Positions 1 through 4,668 of a stretch of DNA of 5,329 nucleotides are shown in pieces. The translations under genes were made by a program, and so were the position numbers. The DNA lies in contig PXSC01000070.1 of the NCBI GenBank assembly GCA_003023535.1, forward strand, positions 6,439 to 11,767, in the 5' to 3' direction. Numbering within the stretch: the stretch's first letter is position 1; every line of letters begins with the position of its first letter. The notes beneath the pieces are model-generated. The model saw only the letters and a list, made by a program, of their open reading frames with translations, was not told where the DNA came from and did not search any database. This DNA is from Halobacteriales archaeon QS_9_70_65 (lineage in GTDB: Archaea > Halobacteriota > Halobacteria > Halobacteriales > Haloarculaceae).

Positions 1-712
1 CCAGGCCCCGCTCGGCCAGCAGCGCCCGCGCCCGCCCGGTGACCGACGGCGCCACGAGGACGCCCCGGACCTCGGCGTCGGCGTGGAGGTCCCGCCGCAA
101 GGCGCCGACGTAGCGGTCCAGCTGGCCGACGGCGTCCGGGCCGACCCGCCGCCGCTTCAGCTCGAGGACGACCGTCCGGCCGGCGTCGTCCTCGCCGTAG
201 ACGTCGACGGCGCCGGCCGGCGTCTTCCGCTCGGTCGCGAGCGGCGTGAAGCCGTCCTCGACGAGCGACGGCTCCTCGAGGATTCGCCGCTTGAGGTCGG
301 CCTCGGTGCCGATCACCTCCGGAGTCTCGGGGTCGGAGACGTCGAAGGCGGCCGCCTGGGCGACCGTCGAGAAGCGGACCACGAGCGACTCCTCGGGGTT
401 CGTCCGGCGGCTCTCGACGACCGTCGCCCCCTCGGTCGCCCGGCAGTCGTGTTCGCAGCCGGGCGGCTGCCAGTTGACCGGCTTTTGGCCCTCGTCGGTG
501 TGGACCAGCGCCGCCCCGTCGGGCTTCAGCATGACGTGGCGGTCGCCCGGCCCGAGCTCCGAGGCCGCCCGGCCCTCGTAGTCGACGGTACAGCGGCCGA
601 ACAGCGCAACGAGCGCGTCGGCTCCGAGGCCGTCGGTCACGAGGGCGGCGGCGCTCGCGGCGTCGGGCGCCGTCAGCGTCCGGACGCCGGCCGGCGACTC
701 GTCGCTCGACAC
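1..712 (-). CDS. nucS: Endonuclease NucS (EndoMS), 3' end cut by window edge
   Basis: NucS/EndoMS is a RecB-like-fold nuclease. In archaea and actinobacteria it cuts double-stranded DNA at mismatches, and it also acts on branched or flapped DNA. The 237 visible codons cover nearly all of a protein that is normally about 250 residues. The N-terminal DNA-binding/dimerisation part spans roughly residues 1-120. The catalytic core shows AGAVDVYGEDD (Asp170), LELKRR (Glu184, Lys186) and QLDRYVGAL (around 198-205), which is the family's D-(E-x-K)-QxxRY pattern. The start is GTG at 710-712. No other in-frame start lies nearby, and a TTTAAG box sits 25-30 bases upstream, as expected for a leaderless haloarchaeal mRNA. 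The gene follows the DUF6735-type gene after 25 bases. Its frame is continuous with that of the upstream M50 protease, with no stop between them. Only the last residues and the stop are missing, at the left edge. Identification is secure. Confidence 0.95.
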   Translation of the reverse strand, partial: MSSDESPAGVRTLTAPDAASAAALVTDGLGADALVALFGRCTVDYEGRAASELGPGDRHVMLKPDGAALVHTDEGQKPVNWQPPGCEHDCRATEGATVVESRRTNPEESLVVRFSTVAQAAAFDVSDPETPEVIGTEADLKRRILEEPSLVEDGFTPLATERKTPAGAVDVYGEDDAGRTVVLELKRRRVGPDAVGQLDRYVGALRRDLHADAEVRGVLVAPSVTGRARALLAERGL

Positions 713-736
713 GCCTCGGGGTAGCGGGGTCGGCCG

Positions 737-742
737 CTTAAA
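737..742 (-). promoter_or_regulatory. TATA box of nucS, containing the stop codon of the gene before it
   Basis: On the minus strand the sequence reads TTTAAG, 25-30 bases before the nucS GTG. This is the spacing expected of a haloarchaeal TATA element on a leaderless transcript. The TAA inside the box is also the stop codon of the upstream DUF6735-type gene (738-740). The box therefore gives nucS a likely promoter of its own despite the 25-base gap. Confidence 0.6.
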
Positions 743-1265
743 CGCCCCGCCCGGCCGCGGCAGGGTAGACGACCGCCCCGCGGGCGGGGTCGAGCCACCG
801 CAGCGCCCGGGTGATCGCTCCTTTCTCGGCGCCGACGACGGCACGGACGGCCCGGGCGCCGGCCAGCCACCCCCGGAGGTAGGCGGCGTCGCCCGCGTCG
901 TAGCCGACGAGGGCGGTCCGGCGGCGGCCGCCGGCCCGGAGGCCCACGACGAGGTGGCGCCGCACCGAGAAGTCGGCGTCGACGACGTACAGCGCCTCGT
1001 GTTCGAGGGGATCGATCCGCCGGCAGACCGCCTCGAACGACAACCCGGTCGCCAGCGGCTCCGGGTCGACGGCGTGACGGCGGTCGTCGGCCAGTCGGCC
1101 GCCGGTCGGCTCCAGCAGGTCGGCCACGCGGCCGCGAACCACCTCGTCGTCGGGCGGCCCGCCGAACGGCGTCTCCGGGGCGAGGGCCGCGGGATCGGGC
1201 GGCCAGTGGGCGTAGTGGAGGTCGTAGCCGTCGCGGTCGTAGGCGACGAGCGTCCGGTGTCCCAT
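738..1265 (-). CDS. DUF6735-type haloarchaeal protein of unknown function
   Basis: This is a 175-residue soluble protein with no signal peptide or membrane segment. It opens with MGHRTLVAYDRDGYDLHYAHW, followed by an ETPFGG segment near residue 38. A later block reads DPLEHEALYVVDADFSVRR. I recognise these as features of a haloarchaea-restricted uncharacterised family that I believe is called DUF6735. The family assignment is from memory and no biochemical role is known to me. I chose the ATG at 1263-1265 because the MGHR opening is family-typical and a GTTTATG box lies 25-31 bases upstream. An in-frame ATG nine codons earlier (1290-1292) falls inside that box and is less likely. The TAA stop lies within the nucS TATA box. 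The frame differs from that of the M50 protease before it and nucS after it, yet the protease frame reads through this whole gene without a stop. Confidence 0.8.
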   Translation of the reverse strand: MGHRTLVAYDRDGYDLHYAHWPPDPAALAPETPFGGPPDDEVVRGRVADLLEPTGGRLADDRRHAVDPEPLATGLSFEAVCRRIDPLEHEALYVVDADFSVRRHLVVGLRAGGRRRTALVGYDAGDAAYLRGWLAGARAVRAVVGAEKGAITRALRWLDPARGAVVYPAAAGRGV

Positions 1266-1289
1266 GGCGAGGGTGGCCGCGGCTTCGGG

Positions 1290-1296
1290 CATAAAC
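1290..1296 (-). promoter_or_regulatory. Candidate TATA box of the DUF6735-type gene
   Basis: The minus strand reads GTTTATG, 25-31 bases before the ATG at 1265. This matches the geometry of the box before nucS. It lies exactly where the upstream protease would be expected to end. The protease reads TTA there (codon 362), one base change from TAA or TGA. Confidence 0.5.
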
Positions 1297-2377
1297 CCGC
1301 GCCGTGCAGCACCTCGATGGCGTCGAGCAGATCCTCGTTCGTCACCTGGCCGACGAACCGGCCGTCCTCGACGACGAGCACGCGGTCGCTCGTCGCCCCG
1401 CTCATCGCCCGCAGCGCCTCGAAGGCGTCGTCCGTCGGGGCGACCGACGGCGGCGCTCCGTCCATCACGTCGGCGACGGTCCGGCCGGCGCGCTCCCCGA
1501 GCGGCACCGCCCGGGCGGCCGCCGGCGTCACGAGACCGGTGACGGTCCCGCGGTCCATCACCATCACCGGGTGTGCGGTGGCCCGGCCGGCGGCGATCCG
1601 GTCGAGGAACTCCTCGACGGTCGCGTCCGGCGTCACCGTCCGGACGTCCGTCGACATCAGCTCCCGGACGGTCATCCCGCCCAGCAGCTCCCGGAGGACG
1701 GCTGCCCGCGACTCGGCGCCGGCGGCGACGTAGACGAACATCGCCACCAGCAACACGACCGGCGCGAGGGAGACGACGGCCGCCAGCGCCAGCAGGATGG
1801 CCGTCCCCTTGCCGACGGTCGCGGCGGTCCGGGTCGCCTCCGCGTACGGCCGCGACCGGGCCAGGAGTGCCCGCAGCACGCGGCCGCCGTCCATCGGGAA
1901 CGCCGGCAGCATGTTGAAGACCGCCAGCGAGACGTTGACGACCGCCAGCCAGCCGACCAGGAAGACCACGACCGGGTCCCCGGGCACGACGAACAGCAGC
2001 CCGTAGCAGCCCGCCGCCAGCAGCAGGCTGGTCGCCGGCCCCGCCAGCGCCACGTAGAACTCGACGTTCCAGTCCTCCGGCAGGTCGTCCATGCGGGCCA
2101 TCCCGCCGAAGATCCACAGCGTGATGGAGGTGATGGTGACGTCGTACCGCCGGGCGGTCCAGGAGTGACCGAGCTCGTGCAGCAGGACCCCCACGAAGAG
2201 CCCGACGGCGCCGACGACGCCGACCGCGAGCGGCGTCCGCCCGGCCTGTAGGGCGGCGACGTCGACCGTCCGCGGCGAGACGCGCCCGACGACGTCGGCG
2301 TACAGCGACAGCTGTGCCGGCCGACTGATGAGCCACGCCAGCGCCGGCAGGACGGTCCCGATATTGAAGTTCCGCAT
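1295..2377 (-). CDS. Site-2 (M50) membrane zinc protease with two CBS domains, no stop codon found
   Basis: This is an intramembrane metalloprotease of the S2P/M50 family with C-terminal CBS domains, which sense adenine nucleotides in related proteins. Its substrate is unknown. The start is ATG at 2375-2377 (MRNFNIGTVLPALAW), with a CTTTTG box 24-29 bases upstream. Residues 67-71 are HELGH, the zinc motif, inside a hydrophobic segment (about 50-72). Further membrane segments lie near 9-25, 104-131, 134-157 and 190-218. NMLPAFPMDGGRVLRALL at 155-172 carries the third zinc ligand, Asp163. The CBS domains span roughly 232-290 and 298-358, the second ending NEDLLDAIEVLHGAG. Family proteins end about here, but the frame has no stop. 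It continues as TTA TGC CCG, passes through the DUF6735-type gene in another frame and joins nucS in frame. The left coordinate therefore marks the end of recognisable homology, not a real terminus. A lost stop from substitution, indel or sequence error is most likely. Confidence 0.88.
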
Positions 2378-2400
2378 GCCGGCAAATCGCGGCGCGGTCA

Positions 2401-2406
2401 CAAAAG
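2401..2406 (-). promoter_or_regulatory. Candidate TATA box of the M50 protease gene
   Basis: The minus strand reads CTTTTG, 24-29 bases before the protease ATG, in a leaderless arrangement. The RIO2 gene has the same hexamer 27-32 bases before its start. The four T residues also form the only T-run after the eL15 gene, so this short element may serve both as promoter and as part of a terminator. Confidence 0.4.
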
Positions 2407-2440
2407 CGCGCGGCCCGATGCGGCGCTGTCGGCCGCATCG
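2402..2440 (-). terminator. Possible eL15 transcription terminator (hairpin plus short T-run)
   Basis: After the eL15 stop, the minus strand can form a perfect 9-base-pair stem (CGATGCGGC at 2416-2424 with GCCGCATCG at 2432-2440) around a 7-base loop. TTTT follows about 10 bases later, at 2405-2402. The gap between stem and T-run is wide for a classical intrinsic terminator. Archaeal termination relies mainly on the T-run, which is short here, so this is tentative. Confidence 0.35.
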
Positions 2441-2483
2441 GCGTTCCGGCCGGGTCGCGCCGGTCGCGGGCGATCGAAAGCGG

Positions 2484-2982
2484 TTACTTTCCGCTTCCGC
2501 CGTTGGCGCGGATGCTGGGGCTGGTCTTCTCGGTGCCCGTGCCGCGCTGCTGCTGGCCGCGGCCGCGCTGGCCCGCGGAGGTCCGGCCGCGGAACGCCCG
2601 GCCTCGCTGGCTGTCGTCGCAGATCCAGCCGAGGTCGTCGTCGCTCTCGATGGCGCCGTGCTCCGGATCGAGGAGGATGACCTCGAACCACTTCTGGGAG
2701 CCGTCCTCGCCGACCCAGTAGGAGTTCAGCACGCGCAGGTTGCGGAACTTTCGGGAGGCCCGCTCCTCGCCGATGCGTTGGAGGTTCTTCCGGCGAGTGA
2801 TCTTGTTGACGCCCTGCCGCTTGGAGCGGCGGCCGGCCTTGAAGCGCTGCTTGCGGGCGCTGCCCTTCCGGACCGACACCCGGGCGACGACGACGTTGAC
2901 GCTGCCACTGCAGTTCGGCGAGTCTTCCCTTCTTCGGCGTCTTCCACGCCTCGCGGATGTGCGAGTAGAAGCTTCGTGTCAT
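2484..2982 (-). pseudogene. rpl15e: Ribosomal protein eL15 (L15e) of the large subunit, with internal deletion and frameshift
   Basis: eL15 is a core protein of the archaeal large ribosomal subunit that binds 23S rRNA, and it is normally about 196 residues long. The start at 2980-2982 opens with the family N-terminus [19 protein letters not shown] and stays recognisable for 29 residues, through ELQWQRQ (to about 2896). After that this frame is meaningless. The rest of the protein continues in another frame from about 2900: [13 protein letters not shown], then [16 protein letters not shown], then [18 protein letters not shown], then [10 protein letters not shown], ending at TAA 2484-2486 (138 residues). 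About 30 residues that normally join QWQRxQ to [11 protein letters not shown] are absent, so both a deletion and a shift of reading frame are needed. The rest looks well conserved and basic, with no extra damage, which favours a recent event or an assembly error. An internal GTG at 2879 could start only a truncated product. An SD-like GGTGA precedes the start. Confidence 0.9.
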
Positions 2983-2986
2983 GTGT

Positions 2987-2991
2987 TCACC
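2987..2991 (-). promoter_or_regulatory. rpl15e: Shine-Dalgarno-like GGTGA before eL15
   Basis: GGTGA lies four bases before the eL15 ATG and matches the 3' end of archaeal 16S rRNA. The leaderless-type genes in this window have no such motif. It suggests a leadered transcript that might start from the GCTTAACC box at 3114-3121. A weak TTGAAC at 3006-3011 (24-29 bases upstream) would instead fit a leaderless start. I cannot tell which is used. Confidence 0.4.
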
Positions 2992-3113
2992 ACGGGCGTT
3001 GCGTGGTTCAACCCCGGCGGCCGTCGGCCGCGGCGGTCACATCCCGACCTGCGTGTACAGGCGCCCGCCGGTGCCCGTCGTCCAGCGAGTCGCCGGTGCT
3101 ACTCCGCGATGTC

Positions 3114-3121
3114 GGTTAAGC
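3114..3121 (-). promoter_or_regulatory. Possible TATA element for a leadered eL15 transcript
   Basis: The minus strand reads GCTTAACC in an otherwise GC-rich spacer. Transcription starting about 25 bases downstream would give eL15 a leader of roughly 105 bases. That leader would contain a small inverted repeat (GCGGCC/GGCCGC, 3017-3031, 3-base loop). The assignment rests only on composition and spacing. Confidence 0.25.
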
Positions 3122-3178
3122 ACTTCGGAACACGGTCGACTCGGCCGCCGGCGCCACGAGCGCCACCGAGGTAATAAG

Positions 3179-3189
3179 GGTTAATATTT
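3179..3189 (+). promoter_or_regulatory. A/T-rich promoter box of the NikR-like regulator
   Basis: GGTTAATATTT is the strongest A/T box in the divergent spacer. The pentamer TAATA occurs here at 3182-3186 and ten bases earlier at 3172-3176. Transcription would start around 3208-3214, next to the expected start of the regulator. The doubled pentamer could be an operator for autoregulation, but that is only a suggestion. Confidence 0.5.
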
Positions 3190-3202
3190 CGCCGGGCTCG
3201 AG

Positions 3203-3521
3203 TTGTTACACGAGCGTCGTCGTGTTTCGATGCCCGAAGAATTGGTCGAGCGCATCGACCGGTTCGCGGACGAGCACGGTTACACCGGCCGGAGCGAGGT
3301 GCTCCGGGAGGCGAGCCGCGACCTGCTCGGGGAGTTCCAGGACCGGACGCTCGAGGGCCGCGACCTGATGGGCCCACTGCATGGAGCTGTTCGTCCTCGA
3401 CGGCTCGCTGGAGGACATCTCGGCGTTCGTCGGGAAGATCCGCGCGACGCAGGACACCCTCATGGTCGATTACTCGGTGCTGCCGGTCGACGACTTCGGC
3501 CCGCTGGCCGACATGAACTGA
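3203..3521 (+). pseudogene. NikR-like (CopG/ribbon-helix-helix) metal-responsive regulator, internally deleted and frameshifted
   Basis: Haloarchaeal proteins of this type pair an N-terminal ribbon-helix-helix DNA-binding domain with a C-terminal ACT-like domain resembling the metal-sensing domain of NikR, at about 140 residues. The first block (to about 3373) carries [35 protein letters not shown] and GRDLMG. The second block is in another frame (3378-3521, TGA stop) and reads [19 protein letters not shown], then [17 protein letters not shown]. The roughly 40 residues normally between them are absent. They include the dimer-domain strand and the histidines that, with the Cys of CMELF, would be metal ligands in NikR-type proteins. 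No functional sensor can be made as written. The start is uncertain: TTG at 3203 and ATG at 3230 are in frame, but TTG is too close to the A/T box and ATG would cut into the DNA-binding strand. Divergent from eL15 and convergent with RIO2. Confidence 0.82.
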
Positions 3522-3606
3522 GCCGCTCCTCGCGGTGTTCTCGACGCGAACAGCGGCGACTCCGTACACGGCCGACCCTCCGGCATCGTCGCGGCCGGCG
3601 CAGTCG

Positions 3607-3632
3607 GATTTCCTATCGCGACATACGGTTTA
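3607..3632 (+). repeat. 26-base repeat, copy A (3' side of the RIO2 gene)
   Basis: This copy reads GATTT, CC, TATCG, CG, ACATACGGTTTA. Copy B, on the minus strand at 4636-4661, differs only at the two 2-base spacers, giving 22 of 26 matches. Copy A lies between the convergent NikR-like and RIO2 genes and points into the RIO2 3' end. Its right part (ACATACGGTTTA) resembles a TATA/BRE region, so it could also be a promoter for transcription antisense to RIO2. Confidence 0.6.
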
Positions 3633-3635
3633 CGA

Positions 3636-3673
3636 GGGGGCCGACGGGGCCCGAACCACAGTGGTCGGCCCCC
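3636..3673. terminator. Hairpin between convergent genes, possible bidirectional terminator
   Basis: A perfect 10-base-pair stem forms between GGGGGCCGAC (3636-3645) and GTCGGCCCCC (3664-3673), with an 18-base loop. The inner sequence ACCACAGTGGT (3655-3665) could form a competing smaller hairpin. The structure lies just after the RIO2 stop (3678-3680) and 114 bases after the regulator stop. No T-run follows on either strand, so it may protect or shape 3' ends rather than terminate transcription. Confidence 0.4.
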
Positions 3674-3677
3674 CGCG

Positions 3678-4577
3678 TCAGCCGGCGACGCCGTCGAAAC
3701 TGTCGTCGGCCAGCGCGCCGGCCAGCGCGCTCGCGTCGAGGTCGGGCGTCTCGTTGGGGTACTTCCGCTCGAAGTAGCCGAGGACGTTCTCGACGTCCCG
3801 CTCCAGCAGCTCGTCGCTGTTATCGTGGTCGGTCGACACCGCTTGCGGCCAGTCGAAGATCGTCACGCCGTCGGCCGAGACGAAGACGTTGTACTCGCTC
3901 ATGTCGGCGTGGACGTAGCCGGCCGCGTGGGCGGCGGTCATCTCCTCGAGCACGAGTTCGAGCACGCCGACGACCTGCGCTGGGGTGAGGTCGGCCCGCG
4001 ACAGCTCGACGCCGTCGACCCGTTCCATGACGATGGCGTGGCGGTTCTGGTCGACCGGCTTCGGCACCGACACGTCCGGGTAGAGCCCCTGGAGGGTCTT
4101 GTACTCCCGTTCGGCGGCCTTCCGGGCGGTGTAGAGCCACGAGAGGTGTTCCCTGTCGGCGGTGTAGTCCCGCTCCTTCTGGACCTCCCGGAAGTTGGTG
4201 TACCCCTCGCGGTGGTACTTCAGCGCCAGCGGCTCGAAGGACCGCGCCTCGTACACGTCGCTTTCCTTGCCGACGCCCAGCGGCGCGCCGACGCCGTCGA
4301 CGGTCTCCCGCTCGGCGAAGGCCCGCAGCGCCAGGGCGTCGTACCCCTCGAACGTCAGCCGGTAACCGGTGTACTGGATGGTCTTGCGTTCGACGAGCTC
4401 GCGGTCCATGCAGCGGTCGAGCCGGTAGTCGACCTCCTCGCCGTCCAGCCGGGAGAACTCCGAGATCTTCCCCGTCGCGACCCACTCGGAGAATCGCATT
4501 CCGTGTTCGACTCCCGAGAGGAGATGGAAGTCCTCCGGCTCCAGCTCGGCCACCTGCGTCGCGACGTTCTGGACCAT
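3678..4577 (-). CDS. rio2: RIO2 family serine/threonine protein kinase/ATPase
   Basis: RIO2 is an atypical kinase/ATPase conserved in archaea and eukaryotes. It acts in late maturation of the small ribosomal subunit. At 299 residues the gene is full length. Residues 1-90 form the family's N-terminal winged helix ([17 protein letters not shown], then a [13 protein letters not shown] segment). The kinase lobe has the nucleotide loop [11 protein letters not shown] (101-111) and LALKYHREG with the ATP-binding Lys120. The catalytic loop is [12 protein letters not shown] (Asp225, Asn230). The metal-binding IFDWPQAV contains Asp242. All key residues are present, so the protein should be active. The start is ATG at 4575-4577, with a CTTTTG box 27-32 bases upstream. 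A second possible promoter lies in repeat copy B. The acidic tail ends at TGA 3678-3680, next to a strong hairpin. The gene is intact, unlike its plus-strand neighbour. Confidence 0.96.
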   Translation of the reverse strand: MVQNVATQVAELEPEDFHLLSGVEHGMRFSEWVATGKISEFSRLDGEEVDYRLDRCMDRELVERKTIQYTGYRLTFEGYDALALRAFAERETVDGVGAPLGVGKESDVYEARSFEPLALKYHREGYTNFREVQKERDYTADREHLSWLYTARKAAEREYKTLQGLYPDVSVPKPVDQNRHAIVMERVDGVELSRADLTPAQVVGVLELVLEEMTAAHAAGYVHADMSEYNVFVSADGVTIFDWPQAVSTDHDNSDELLERDVENVLGYFERKYPNETPDLDASALAGALADDSFDGVAG

Positions 4578-4603
4578 TTCATCCGACGTAGCGCGCGAAC
4601 GGG

Positions 4604-4609
4604 CAAAAG
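4604..4609 (-). promoter_or_regulatory. Candidate TATA box of RIO2
   Basis: CTTTTG on the minus strand lies 27-32 bases before the RIO2 ATG, fitting a leaderless transcript. The TTTATC within and just after repeat copy B (about 4634-4639) is an alternative TATA-like element that would give a leader of about 30 bases. Confidence 0.4.
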
Positions 4610-4635
4610 CACCTCGCGTGCGGCGTCGCCCGCGA

Positions 4636-4661
4636 TAAACCGTATGTGACGATACAAAATC
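4636..4661 (-). repeat. 26-base repeat, copy B (upstream of RIO2)
   Basis: On the minus strand this copy reads GATTT, TG, TATCG, TC, ACATACGGTTTA, matching copy A at 22 of 26 positions. It begins 7 bases after the hydrolase stop codon and points toward RIO2. It also contains GTAT-N6-ATAC (4642-4655), an imperfect dyad of the kind bound by dimeric regulators. Copy A keeps this with one changed base. It may be a promoter/operator for RIO2 or part of a dispersed genomic repeat. Confidence 0.6.
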
Positions 4662-4668
4662 GCCGGCG

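Noticed and set aside
954..2251. Long open frames on the plus strand opposite the protease and DUF6735-type genes
   Set aside because: They are rich in R, G, P, H and D with no recognisable domain, and lie opposite genes with clear family motifs. Stop codons are rare by chance in such GC-rich DNA.
1266..2438. Upstream extension of the DUF6735-type frame, giving a 566-residue protein
   Set aside because: The added part is an out-of-frame reading of the protease gene, with low-complexity R/G/A-rich sequence. The family start MGHR at 1265 has its own TATA box.
2880..2910. Programmed frameshifting or an intron as the explanation for the split eL15
   Set aside because: Frameshifting would join the two blocks but could not restore the roughly 30 missing residues. 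An intron would add sequence, not remove it, and the two blocks are directly adjacent.
3001..3065. tRNA-like T-arm (GGTTCAACCCC) in the divergent spacer
   Set aside because: The flanking bases do not form a T stem, and no acceptor or anticodon arm could be found on either strand.
2905..3381. The 8-mer CCACTGCA next to both deletion joins (2905-2912 and 3374-3381)
   Set aside because: In eL15 it is simply the complement of codons for the conserved Leu-Gln-Trp, and in the regulator it covers His-Cys codons. It lies beside the joins, not across them in the same way, so chance is sufficient.
3825..4649. Open frame on the plus strand opposite RIO2
   Set aside because: It is the complement of a kinase gene with all catalytic residues in place. 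Its translation shows no domain or start signal.
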